From positions 25,802,542 through 25,866,541 of the forward strand of contig CM055076.1 of the NCBI GenBank assembly GCA_029204045.2: a DNA stretch of 64,000 bases, given 5' to 3'. The notes below the pieces were generated by a model. The model was not told the DNA's origin and did not search any database. It worked only from the letters and a program-made list of their open reading frames with translations. The DNA comes from Tillandsia leiboldiana (lineage: Eukaryota > Streptophyta > Magnoliopsida > Poales > Bromeliaceae). Positions 10,809 to 22,139 of the stretch are shown here, in pieces (the first letter of the stretch is position 1; each line of letters starts with the position of its first letter). Both the position numbers and the translations under genes were made by a program.

Positions 10809-12320
10809 TGTAACGGTCCGGTCCACTAGCAATAATAACTCGTTGGATCCAAACCACAACCCAAAATGCTTAAACCAAGTTATTATTACTAGTGTCCATG
10901 TCTTTTATATACTCAAACACAACTCCATTCCCATCCGATGTGGGACTATCGGGGTGTCACAGCCTTCCCCCGTTTAGGCCTGACGTCATCGTCAGCCAAA
11001 ACCCTTTTAGGCCTGACGTCCTCATCAGCCCAAACACACACATAACCAAACATCAACAGGCGATGTGAGACTTGTCTCACTAACCTTGTCATCTAGACGC
11101 AAGCTCAGCCGAGACTCGTCACACACTTCCGGCTGGTGACTAGCTTCGATACCGGCCCATCCCACTAGCAATAATAACTCGTTGGGCCCAAACCACAGCC
11201 CAAAATGCTTAAGGCAAGTTATTATTACTAGTGTCCATGTCTCTTATATACCTGTTGGGGCCGAAAAAAGCGATCCGCGATCGACACCGAAGGGGTGACC
11301 CTCTGAGATGTGAATGCACCGCGTGCCAATGGATCAAGCCATCAAGCCGAGGAGGGATCTGCTCGGCCCCTCTGGTAACTCTCGCGACCGTTCGACTTAG
11401 AGTAGTCGAATCGGGATGTGGAGGTAGAGAGAGAGGCACAGATAAGATAAACACAAAAGGCTAAGGAGCCGATTGTGGGATGAAAATTATATTGAGTGGA
11501 GTAGGGTTACAAGAGAATAAGGTAGCCAATTATAATTAAATCTACTCCTAAAAATGTAGTAAAGATTACAATTAATCTACTTCTAAGATAAGAAAAAGTA
11601 GGGGCGGTCACGGGCTTAGAAGGTTGTCGGATCCCTTATCATTCGTTGGTTTACTTATTTATACAGTTTCGTACCAATGTGTATAACCGCCGATTTTAAA
11701 AATCGACGCAATCTAAGGGAAATCATCGTAAATTTCTCAACTACTTCCTTTTGAGTCGATACCTCTCAATAGGATGTTAGTTGTCTTTCTGTCAATATTC
11801 ATCCCCTAATTAACGCGCCGGAACGTAATTTTCGGCGCTTTCCCATGCCGGATGCGGCTTGCCGTTCTGGGTCAGTTGCGATATTCGCGCTCAAATCTCG
11901 CACTCCTTCCTTTCGAAGTCTTCCCTTTTTCGGCCAGATCAACCGAAGGCTGACTCTGACTCCTGCCTTCTCGTCGCTTGAATGGAGTGGTTTGGTGGCC
12001 GCCTTCAGCCAAAGTCGATCTTGGATGAGACGCGACTCTTCTCGTCGGTTGCTTCTCCTGTCGGCTGATGCCCTCAACCGACGGCGTGCATCACGCATCA
12101 CGTCTTCAAGAGACTGAGCTAGGTCGCAAATCCTTTTTCGATAGTCTCTTCCCCTTGTCGGTTGATACCTTCAGCCGATGGTGAACGTCACGTGTTGTTT
12201 TTTCAAGTGGCGAAAATTTTGGTCTTAACAATATTCAAACACAACTTCATTCCTATCCGATGTGAGACTATTGGAATGTCACACTTTCCTTCTTTAAGCC
12301 ATGACGTCCACGTCATAAGA
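10809..12320 (-). mobile_element. TRIM element, tandem LTRs, interrupted by a solo LTR
   Basis: LTR 1 is 10809-10961 (TGTAACGG...GTGTCACA). An internal part with the repeated phrase TTTAGGCCTGACGTC and a decayed primer site near 11142-11153 follows. LTR 2 starts near 11150, is cut at 11252 by another element, and resumes at 12231-12283. A second piece of internal sequence (to ~12320) follows, so LTR and internal units alternate in tandem. Same family as copies at 21879, 31363, 43530, 45761 and 48948. It encodes no protein and would depend on proteins from other elements. Confidence 0.75.
11253..12230. mobile_element. Nested solo LTR (978 bp, Copia-like ends)
   Basis: It starts TGTTGGGGCC and ends TCTTAACA, standard TG...CA ends, and splits the LTR of the TRIM around it. 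Flanking pentamers are ATACC and ATATT, a decayed duplication at best. The start resembles Copia LTRs. The ORFs at about 11800-12117 on both strands overlap each other and resemble no protein I know. Confidence 0.7.
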
Positions 12321-13490
12321 CCCAAGATTATATATAGAACTATTTTAAATTTCGAATCGTCGCAATAATCTGCATAACAATTTATTAATTATGCACGTAT
12401 ACTCACAAAAGATCATAATGTTCATAACCATCTATTAATTATGCGTGTATACACAACAAATAAAAAACAAGAAAAATTAGTATAGTGAAAAATACAAGAA
12501 AAATTAGTACAGTGTGAAGTTGTTTTTTTTTTTTAACAAATAAATTACCAATATGGATCTATATCAAGATATATAGATGTCAAGCCATTTTGTATATTGA
12601 TCTTATTTATAGTATGAATTGTTGCATTAATTATATAGAATCCCAACATTCACCTTATTGGAAATACAAGAAAACCGCCTTTTAGGAGAATATTCCAGAA
12701 AACAGATTTTAGGCTGAAAAAGTATTTGTTATTCGAATTTTTTTTTCTTCAGATTTTATGAAAAAGTACTAATTTTGTTTTTCGAATTATCTTAAAAATG
12801 AAAACTATGTAAAAGGGCATTTTTCATGAAAAATTGTATTTTAAAAAATAATTTTTCATATTTTTTCGGGGAACCAAGCACCCTATATTAACCAATATAT
12901 CTAAGTAATTAAAAAGGAAACGCTTTACTTTAGGTAATTAGAAATCGGTAGATCCTTCACTATTTTTACCTATAAATAATTAAGATGAACAATTCACTAA
13001 TTCTTTTTTCTGGAATGATCATTTACAAAAAAAAAAAAGCCTATCAGTTGATGTACACCCACCGAAAGCAAACTAATTTGTTAGAGATATTTAGTGGAAT
13101 AACCCAAATCTTTTTTATAATGGCAATAACAATTAATTAGATTCATACTACTGTCTTAAAATATTTAAATTCAGTTATTATTATTATAATCTCTACTCAT
13201 TATATGCACAATCATAATTTTTTTCTTATGATAATATTTTTACTTGATTGATTAAAGTCCAGAGCTCATGAAGGACATGAGTCAAACTTAGTTCTTCTTT
13301 TACTTGATTGATTAAAGAAGTGCTAATCTTTATTGAAGCTCCGGTCAATGAAACAGGCAACTTGCATTGCATGGGGACAACTTGCCTTTTTCTTTTCTTG
13401 GCATTGGCCCCATAACAAAGTTAGAGAAGAAACTGTCACTTCCCGAGTTTCAAAATCAGTGTCTATCAGGAAAATCATATGGCATATAGA
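12321..13490. other. AT-rich intergenic stretch
   Basis: AT-rich with homopolymer runs; I see no gene. The segment 13333-13500 is more balanced in composition but gives only a short unrecognised frame. Confidence 0.65.
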
Positions 13491-13499
13491 TGAACTCAT

Positions 13500-13960
13500 C
13501 AGATATAACCGAGAATAGGAGTACATGATCCAATCAACAGGGCTAACCAAAAACAGGTGTCCGACTGGACTAAAGCAACCAGAGGGCCGAAAAGATAAAA
13601 CCCGGACCGAAGATAACCCACCTGAAAGTAGGCCGATCCCGAACTCCCGCTAGTCACTGGGAGGCTGGTGCTGAACTGCTGGGACCTGAACACATAACTG
13701 GAATCAGAAGAGACTCACTCAAATCCATCCCGACAACACTATGTCAATGCGATACTATCACGGGAACTTAGCCAAGACCAGGCTTAACCGGAATTTCTGG
13801 AAATCCACTGAAACTCAAATCATGACCCACCAATGGTCTACAATTATCCAAATACCACCAGACTACACTTGCTGACCCTAAACATCATATTTTAGATGTT
13901 CAGATAGACAGGGTCAAGACCGTAAAAATTGATATCCAACTGTTGCCATACATATTTTAG
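13500..13960 (-). mobile_element. Gypsy LTR fragment (family B)
   Basis: The block from ~13530 (ACAGGTGTCCGACTGGAC, then GGGCCGAAAAGATAAA, CCGGACCGAAGATAACCCA) matches the LTR at 45060-45150 and, more weakly, 32995-33060, in the same orientation. Only the outer part of the LTR is present. Confidence 0.7.
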
Positions 13961-14139
13961 ATGTTTGTTGCCAAGCTAGCCGTGCATATATAGAAAAGGC
14001 TCAATCCCAAAGGGAATTGGGACTCTTCTATATATGTGGCGGTCTGTCATTGTCCTGGCCGTTTTTGCGACTCTGATTTTAAAAGAAAAAAAAAAAAAAA
14101 AAAAATTTAGACACTGATTTTGAAACTCGGGGCGTGACA
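13961..14139 (+). mobile_element. Family B LTR end, inverted against its neighbour
   Basis: The end CTCGGGGCGTGACA at 14139 and the segment ATATATGTGGCGGTCTGTC are the reverse complement of the LTR starts at 31527, 43867 and 50985. It therefore points opposite to the fragment at 13500-13960, which implies a rearranged or partly inverted LTR. Confidence 0.7.
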
Positions 14140-14237
14140 GAAACCAACTGAGCTAGAAATTTAAATAGAGCAGTTTCAAAAGATATATAAGCAAGCTACA
14201 GCAATCAATTTCAGGCTCATCTTGCAGGAAGGCTGGT

Positions 14238-14580
14238 ATGGCGGAGGGTGTGATAAGCTCATTAATCCTGAGGATAGGTGGCATCTTAACCAGTGAAGCA
14301 ATAAAATCAGCGGCTTCAACGCTAGCGAGGCAACCATCGGCCATGAGAGAACTCATGAAGGACATAAGCGAGATCAAGGATGAGCTAGAAAGCGTGCAAT
14401 CCTTCCTACGAGCTGCTGAGAGATTGAGAGACTCTGATGAGACCACCGCCAACTATATCAAACAAACAAGAAATGTAGCTTTCGACATTGAAGACATTAT
14501 AGATGAGTTCACACCCAAGCTAGATTGGCAAGGAGCAAGGAGGGATTCTATACAAAACCATTAAGAGATATAGAAACGTG
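14238..14580 (+). pseudogene. CNL resistance gene fragment (Rx-type coiled coil only)
   Basis: The ATG at 14238 is preceded by the same acceptor (TTTCAG|GCTCA at 14214) as the other CNL genes here, so the start is well supported. The product covers only the N-terminal Rx-like coiled-coil domain (MKDISEIKDELESVQSFL, then the EDVID-type block AFDIEDIIDEF). One frameshift after about codon 94 leads to a stop at 14564, although homology to the intact genes continues in another frame to ~14580. A (TA)n microsatellite then replaces the rest. NB-ARC and LRR are absent. It is a dead 5' remnant of the cluster. Confidence 0.85.
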
Positions 14581-14624
14581 TATATATATATATATATATA
14601 TAAAAGTGCACTACGCGGAGAAGA

Positions 14625-14680
<56 letters not shown>
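14581..14680. repeat. (TA)n microsatellite, two blocks
   Basis: TA runs at 14581-14602 and 14629-14680 are each followed by a near copy of AGT(G/A)CACTACGCGGAGAAGACT, so the unit TA-run plus tail is duplicated. Confidence 0.9.
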
Positions 14681-14682
<2 letters not shown>

Positions 14683-16850
14683 TACACTACGCGGAGAAGA
14701 CTTGCCTGGGTCAAGGAAGTCCTCTCCGTGTTTTATTATTCCAATCTTTATTTTGATTTCATGACTGCCGTGTGTTGTGTTTCAGTGACGTTCACGTAAT
14801 TTAAATATTTTTATTTATAAATTTTATTGCTTTCATAATTTATAAATAATAACATTTTATTACTCTATTTATGTAATGATTAAAAAATTTGGGTTTACTT
14901 TTAATTTAAGTAAAAATAGTATCCATCTTATTTTTAAATAGATAAAATATAAAATATACACTCAAGAATAAATATATATATAGTACTGCTTATTTATTAT
15001 TTTTGAGTCTCTACTACTAGTGGCCACTTATTTGTAAAGTCTCATAGTCATTTCCGTGCATTTTGGTGAATTTAAAATTTCTCTCATAAAATAAATAAAA
15101 CTAAAAAAATGACCATCTCGTTATCCAGCCATTATTTTATTTAAATTTTTTTCATAATTTTTAAAAATAAAAAAATAGTACGCACAAAATATACAATGAG
15201 ATGAATATCTTAAACCAAGTTTTATCGAAATCGATGTTTTGAACAAGAAATTATGAATTTCCAATGTCATTACTGAACGCACAGCTATCGACAGAAAACT
15301 AACTATTTCGCGATTAAAATATAATTTTTGATAATTATCAACAAAATTATTAAATTTTAATTTTAAAATATTAATTATCAAATATTATTTATAATTTTTA
15401 TATATATAAGTTCATAGTTGGGAGAAATAATTTTTAATAAAAAAATATATTTTATATTTTATATTGTTAGTTCGTAGAAAAAAAAATAGTTGTTTTTCAC
15501 CAACATTTGTTTAGTTTAAAGAAAAAAAAAAATTTGCTTAGTTTGGCGGAAAAAAAAAAAAAAAAAAAAATTTCAGTGCTTGAGTTTTCTTTTTTCGTCG
15601 AAAAATAAAAATATAATATTTTTCTTTTCAAATCTGCAAAAGTAGTTTTTCAAAAGAAAAATTTTACGACTAAATAAACATACAAAGAATAAATTTTTAA
15701 ATTAAAAAATAATTTTTACTTACTGTATTTTACGGTCAATCAAACACACCCTTACGTAAAATTCTATATTTTATCACTATCTGATTTACAAAATTTAGCA
15801 CTTCAGTATAATTCACAAATTATAATATTTTACTATTCTATCTAAAAATAAATTTTTAATTTTTCTTATTGTACTTTAGTTTTATTTTCTCTTATTACAT
15901 CCAGCGAATTTTTAATTCTTCAAAAATGTTATTATGTTATTATATTTTTATAATTTTTTATATTGTATTTTAATTTTATTTTTTATAAATACTACTAAAT
16001 ATTTTTTTTTATCAATCTTTATATTATTGCTGACAAATCTGTTAATAAATTTTTCATCTTAACCCCTCCACGTATATAAGTCAACACATCAATAATATAA
16101 TAATGTATCATCCAAAGTAGAGTGTTTCAAGCATTTTCCTTTTGTAAACTACAAATATATAGTGAATGTTTAGTTTAGTTTATAAAAAGTGATTTGTGGC
16201 TAAAAGTGATTTATGATTTAACAGAATTTTCTAATTTACAAGGCACAAAATCAGAAAAAGTTAAAACTTATTTCTTGAGATCTGAAATATCTAATTTTTG
16301 GACTCAAATTTTAAAATTTTATTTTTAATTTAGATTTGAATATTAATTTTAGTTTCATATTTTAAATTTTAAATTTTAAAATTTTAATTTTAAATTTTAA
16401 ATTCCAAATGTAGATTTTAAATTTGAAATTAAAATTTTAAATTTAGATTTAAAAATTAAAATTTTATATTTTATATTTTATATTAAAATATCAAATTTTA
16501 ATTTTTATGGAAATTTAAAAATTTTAAATTATTTTAAAATTAAATTCTTAAAAGATTATTATTTACAGACAGCAAAATTTTTTTTACCAAACAACTTTAC
16601 AAAGTCATTAAGAAAAATCGCTTTCTATCTAAACTCAGCCAAACTCTTTACAACTTTTAACCAAAATTAATTCTCTAAACTAAAATTAATTATATAAAAA
16701 TTATTTTTTCGGAATCTACACCAAATAAGTCCTATAATTAGGTGTAAATTTTAGACTATTAAAATATTATATTTTACTATTTTTTTTTATGAGAAATCTT
16801 TATTGAAAAAAAAAGATAAAATTATGTGATAGCGAAATAAAATTATTTAA
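14681..16850. other. AT-rich noncoding region with dispersed repeat modules
   Basis: The module ATTAAATTTTAATTTTAAAATATTAATTA...ATTATTTATAATTT, near 15340-15420, recurs at ~24540, 25150, 28640, 55180 and 56410. A MITE-like stretch begins near 16165 (GTTTAGTTTAGTTTATAAAA). No gene is visible. Confidence 0.6.
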
Positions 16851-16856
16851 CTCATA

Positions 16857-17115
16857 GTGCGGCCAAAAGCAAATGCTCCCAAGTACCTGCCTCTTTCACC
16901 TGCTCCCAAGTGGGGCAGAATTAAAAAGTTGGAGGGAAGTTTCCTGGTGACTCCCAGACATTTGTTTACATATAGTTCATCCTCATTTCTCATTCCTCAA
17001 TCCCCAGAACATAACATCTTCAAGAGCTTCTTTTGGTTGCAGTATTTAATTTCTCTACTTAAATTTGTGATTATTTTGGAGTGGCTCCCTCTTCAATCCC
17101 TTTTCTGGATCTGTG
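16857..17115 (+). promoter_or_regulatory. Promoter and non-coding exon 1 of the 18.9 kb CNL gene
   Basis: TATA-like CATATAG lies at 16969-16975. The exon block CTTCAAGAGCTTCTTTTGGT to TTTCTGGATCTGTG ends at a donor, GTTAGT, at 17116. The same block occurs upstream of every better-preserved CNL here (26.3, 37.1, 59.1 kb), which supports it as a shared leader. A short ORF across it is not conserved. Confidence 0.65.
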
Positions 17116-18458
17116 GTTAGTTTTGCTTCTTCCACTTAATCTTTTTAGTTAATTTTTATGTTCCAAGGGTTCTTGCTTTTGATTCTCTTTGCTCTCAACT
17201 AACTTAATTATCTTATAAATAAAGCACCGAGAGTCTGTCTTTGTTGTGTATACTATATTAATTGTTTGGATTCACTTAATTTTCTTTTATTTTTAAAAAT
17301 TTATTTTCTGGCTCACCGAGTGGGCACAATTATAAGCTGTCAAAATTAGCAACCATCTGAAATTAAAATTTTTTTAAAAAATTTAAATTCACAATCTTAA
17401 TAGGTTGTAGATCTTGTTCTAGATAGTTTAGAGAATTTTATTTATCATCAAAAGTTCAACTAATTCGGATTGTTGTTTGCGGTTAAACAAGAAGAAAGTG
17501 TCTTGTTTTACTTGTTAAATTATCAATTTTGAAACCATTCCATCACTTTGTAAGAGATACCGACAAAAAAAGTAAAATTCAGTTTCAAAAGCATGCAAAT
17601 ATTCTAGATCATGTACAGTGGATGTGATCCGTCGGAGGAGTAGGCAATATCGCAGTCGCAGCGCCTCCCCGATGAATATCTAACGAAGAATATATTTGTA
17701 GATGGAAGAGTTTTCTATTTTTACTTTTTAACTGGGAATGTCTTTACAAGAGCCAATAGATCCCTATTTATAGCCCTTAGGCTTACAAAAGATAAGAAAA
17801 ATGTCAATTTTATTCTTAACCAAATTTGCTTTATCCAATTTGGTTTAACAACCCGATCTATCTAAAACTATCTCAATCCTTATCCAAACCGAAGTAGTTG
17901 TAACTGCCTCCGCCTTATCCTCAATGGTTGAGACTTATCCGGATTAGTTGTAACCGCCTCTCCCTATTCTCAATGGTTGAAACTTATTCAGAATTTAGAT
18001 CGTTCCGGATCAGGATGATAGCATACAAAGTATACAATTGATAGTGATTTTCTTTGGATTTAAACTTGCTAAAGTATAACGAGATGACCTTCTACAACAT
18101 ATTACAAATTGCAGCACAAATCAAAGAAGTTAAAATAGAACTTTTAGATTTTGGTCCGATTATAGGCAACATGAATGTCAAGACTGTAAAATTTAACACA
18201 TTAGAAATACAAGAGTTCATGAGTCTAAAATTAAGTTCTTATATTTCTATCAAAGCAAAAATATTTGAAGAAGCACTAATAGTTTCTTGCTCAAATGACT
18301 TATAGTCCTGATATTAACTAAATTATGAACAAGGAAAGAGCTTCAAGGGAAACTTGAATTATAATTGTTAATTGTAGAATAATTTACAATCGTACTCTTA
18401 ATATAATTTCCTCTAGTCAGTGACTAGCTGCAGATTCATTTGGTTTCCAACTCTTTAT

Positions 18459-18500
<42 letters not shown>

Positions 18501-18885
18501 AGTCATAGGATTCTTTATTGATTTCATACTCCTATAAAGGACTTTTTGACATCTTGCTCTACAAATATACATTGAGGTCATGTAGGAGTTTAGTCTGACT
18601 AGTTATGATGAATTTTTTATCTCAAAATTTTGTTAAACTAATTTTCAAACTAGTTATTGCTTTTTGTTCTTACATACTACAATATTAATTGTTACTGGTG
18701 TTTCTTCTTTTTAACTTAGGATTCTAACAAATGTTTATTCAGTGCACTACAGACTTATTCCGGTTGAGACAATTACATATTCTTTACAAAAATTGCTTAG
18801 AATCACAAGAGCGTTAAAAAATAATCATTTTTGCTGGTGGTGCATTTGAAGAGACATGGCAATTTGAAAAAATAGTTTATTTCAG
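17116..18885 (+). other. 5'UTR intron of the 18.9 kb CNL gene
   Basis: Donor GTTAGT at 17116 and acceptor TTATTTCAG ending at 18885, 22 bases before the ATG. It holds an insertion of about 400 bp (roughly 17600-18010; near-repeats of GTTGTAACCGCCTC and CTCAATGGTTGA) absent from the intact gene's intron, and a poly-T run of ~40 near 18463-18499. Confidence 0.6.
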
Positions 18886-18907
18886 GCTCACTTCGGAGGA
18901 AGCACCT

Positions 18908-21742
18908 ATGGCGGAGGCTGTGATAGGCTCATTAGTCCTGAAGATTGGTGCTACCTTAGCTGATGAAGCAACTAAATCAGCAGCATCACTATTACTAACA
19001 CGAATATCAGCAATGAAAGAACTCATGAAGGATACAAGTGAGATTAAGGATGAGCTTGAGAGCATGCAATGCTTCCTACGGATTGTAGAAAGACTAAAAG
19101 AGAAGGATGATAGCACAAAAATATTTATAAAACAAATGAGAGGCTTGGCTTTCGACATTGAGGATATTATAGATGAGTTCACATACAAACTGGGTGAGGA
19201 GCAAGGAGGGGTTGTGCCCACAACAATCAAGAGGTGCAGAAATATAAAAACCTGGCATCACCATAGCAAGAGGCTTAAAGAGATCAAAATTAGCCTCCAC
19301 GACATAAAAGAGAGAAGAGCCCGATATGATACGAAAGGAATGGAAATGGAAGCAAGTCCATCAATAGCTAAGGGTAGAAGTAATAGTCCTGCAGAATATG
19401 CGCATTTTGTTAAAGAGGATGATCTCGTGGGAATCAACGAAAATAAGGATTTACTACTTAGATGGCTAAAGGATGAGGAGCAGCAAAACATGATAATCTC
19501 TGTGCGGGGGATGGGTGGTTTGGGAAAGACTACTCTTGTAACTCATGTATACAATATCATCAAGACTACCTTTGATGCTTGTGCGTGGGTTCCTGTTTCT
19601 CAAAGTTACAGTACTAATTATTTGCTAAGACATATCATAAAGGAGTTTTTCAGTGAAGACCGTAAGAGAAAAGCAACAGCTGACAACACTGACAACATTG
19701 ACGACATTGACAAGATGGATTTTAAAAACTTGGTTCAAACAATCTGCCGCTTCTTACAAAACAAAAGCTATGTAATCATTTTGGATGATGTATGGAGTAC
19801 AAATGCGTGGTATGATATAAAATGTGCATTTTTGGATGGTAATAGCAACAGTAAGATAGTGCTAACAACACGGAATTCCGAAGTAGCACGATTAGCTCAC
19901 GAGCACAGCAGGCTTGAACTCAAGTCACTAGAAGCTGATCATTCATGGAACCTCTTTTGCAAAAATGCATTCTGGAATAATACTGATATGATTTGCCCCC
20001 CGTTATTAAAACATTGGGCCGAAAAAATTGTAGAGAAGTGTTGTGGCTTGCCAATTGCTATTGTTTCTATAGGCAGACTCTTGTCCTGTAAAGAACAACT
20101 TGATACTGAATGGGAGAATGTCTATAAAGATCTTGAATGGCATCTAACTAGCAACTCTACTTTGGATGAAAGAGTAAACAAAATTCTGGAACTTAGCTTG
20201 GAGGATCTTCCCCATTATCTAAGAAACTGCTTTTTATATTGTTGCATTTTTCCGGAGGATTATAGGATTAGACGGAAGAGACTTATAAGGCTTTGGGTAG
20301 CAGAAGGTTTCATTGAAGAAAGAGAAAACCGAACAATGGAGGAAGTGGCTGAGGACTACCTCAACGAACTCGTTCATCGTTGTCTACTGCAAGTGGTGGC
20401 CAGGAACGAATCCGGAAGGGTTCGTGAATGTCGAATGCATGATATAGTTCGAGTCCTCACTCTTTCCAAGTCAAAGGAGGAAAATTTCTACATGGATTAC
20501 AAACATTTGAGTACTTCACAAAGATGCAAAGCACGCCGCACATCAGTCACAAGCGGTACAATTGAACATTAGGAGGAAGATAAATCCTACCTACGCTCAT
20601 TACTTCTTTTTAACAGTTCCTTGAGCTGCGATTTACTAAAGTCAGTGTCAAAATCTTCAAAATTCTTATGTGTCTTGGATCTACAAGGTTCTTCGATCGA
20701 GAAAGTACCAAGAGAAATTGGCAAACTATTCAACCTGCGTTTCCTAGGCCTAAGAGAAACAAAAATCGAGAAACTACCAAAATCAATTGGAGAGCTGCAA
20801 AATTTACAGACATTAGATGCCTATGGCACTAAAATCAAAAGGCTGCCAAATGAAGTAACGAAGCTTCGAAAGTTGAGGCATCTATTTGTACTAATGAAAC
20901 CGAATATGATTAGCAACAGTTTGGTAGGTTTTGGTGGCGTACCAACACCCAAAGGGATATGGCACTCGAAGGACTTACAAACTCTGCAATATTTTGAAGC
21001 CAATTCGGAGATGGTAAAAAATGTGGGAGCCTTGATCAACTTGCGGACATTCGGCATCACCGAAGTACGAACGTGCCAATGTGCAGACCTGTGCCGGGCT
21101 ATCGCAAACATGAACCATCTTGTCCATTTAGAGATTGTGGCAAAAGACGACGAGAAAGAAATATTGCATTTGGGAGCTCTTCGACTGCCACGATCTATTA
21201 GAAAATTGTATTTGTTGGGGCGGTTAGACCAAAATTATTCCCTACCACAATGTTCCATGTCCTTTGGGTCCCTTACAAACCTGACCCTTCTCGGACTTCG
21301 TTGGTCTCGATTGGTTGAGGATCCGCTTCCTTACATTCAAGCATTACCTAGATTGTTGGTCCTTAAACTTTTGCAAGCATATGATGGCATAAATTTGTGC
21401 TTCAAAACAACATCATTTCCAACTCTAAAGGAACTTGAAATATGGGATGCCCCGCAGCTCAATCAGATCGAAATAGAAAAAGAAGCGATGCCGAGCCTTC
21501 AAAAACTTCGCCTCACAGATTGCCCAGAGCTGAAGGTGCTGCCTCAAGGCATCGAGCACCTCACGATCCTTCAGGAGTTATATTTTGGAGGACCAGCAGA
21601 GGAGCTTTTTGCGAGGCTTCGGGGAGGAGGAGAAGGTGGAGATGAAAGCTGCGAAGACCGGATGAAGATTCGACACATACCAAAAGTTTTTCTTTTATTC
21701 GAGAGATACGGCGGCGAATCAGTATGGGAAAGGATTCCATGA
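18908..21742 (+). pseudogene. CC-NB-ARC-LRR (RPM1-like) gene with one in-frame stop
   Basis: One frame runs from ATG 18908 to TGA 21742, 944 codons, broken only by TAG at 20570-20572 (codon 555). Residues 1-130: Rx-type coiled coil with AFDIEDIIDEF. NB-ARC: P-loop GMGGLGKTT 201-209, kinase-2 VIILDDVW 289-296, RNBS-B near 316-323, GLPI 380-383, and MHD 510-512. After the stop come about a dozen leucine-rich repeats (LGLRETKIEKLP and similar), with no further break. Such proteins are intracellular receptors for pathogen effectors, switching on ADP/ATP exchange. As written, translation gives a CC-NB-ARC protein without LRR. The stop is a substitution in otherwise clean sequence, so it may be recent, a polymorphism or an error. 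A TRIM solo LTR lies 137 bp downstream. Confidence 0.88.
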
Positions 21743-21878
21743 GTCCATGCCATCCTGTATAGCTCTCTGTCACCAATATGTGCAGCACTATATTGTACTC
21801 TAGTGTTCTTTTCTTTTCTTTTGTTACATCGTTCTTTTTTTTTTTTTTCTTGTTCAACAATATTATTATATATTTTAT

Positions 21879-22032
21879 TGTAACGATCCGGCTCGCTAAC
21901 AATAATAAATCAAATCATTAGGCTCAAGTTATAGTCTAAAATATCTAAACTCGGTTATTATTATTAGTTTTCATTGTCTCTTATATATCCAATTACAATT
22001 TCATTCCTATATGAGACTATTGTGGTGTCATA
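21879..22032 (-). mobile_element. Solo TRIM LTR
   Basis: TGTAACGATCCGGCTCGCTA...GTGTCATA, about 154 bp, a decayed member of the TRIM family seen complete at 45761-46237. No internal domain or second LTR adjoins it. Confidence 0.65.
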
Positions 22033-22139
22033 TTTTTTCTATTTTTTTTTTCTCATAGATATTACTGAACTTTTTTTATTTATCAATATCTATTTTAGTG
22101 CTAATAAATCTATTATTTTAAATAAAATCTAAGTAGGCA

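Noticed and set aside
11799..12117. 100- and 90-codon ORFs on opposite strands
   Set aside because: They are complementary frames within the nested solo LTR, with no domain.
18877..19491. Minus-strand ORFs over the CNL 5' end (also at 37583 and 60884)
   Set aside because: Antisense shadows of the coiled-coil and NB-ARC coding strand, repeated at each paralogue.
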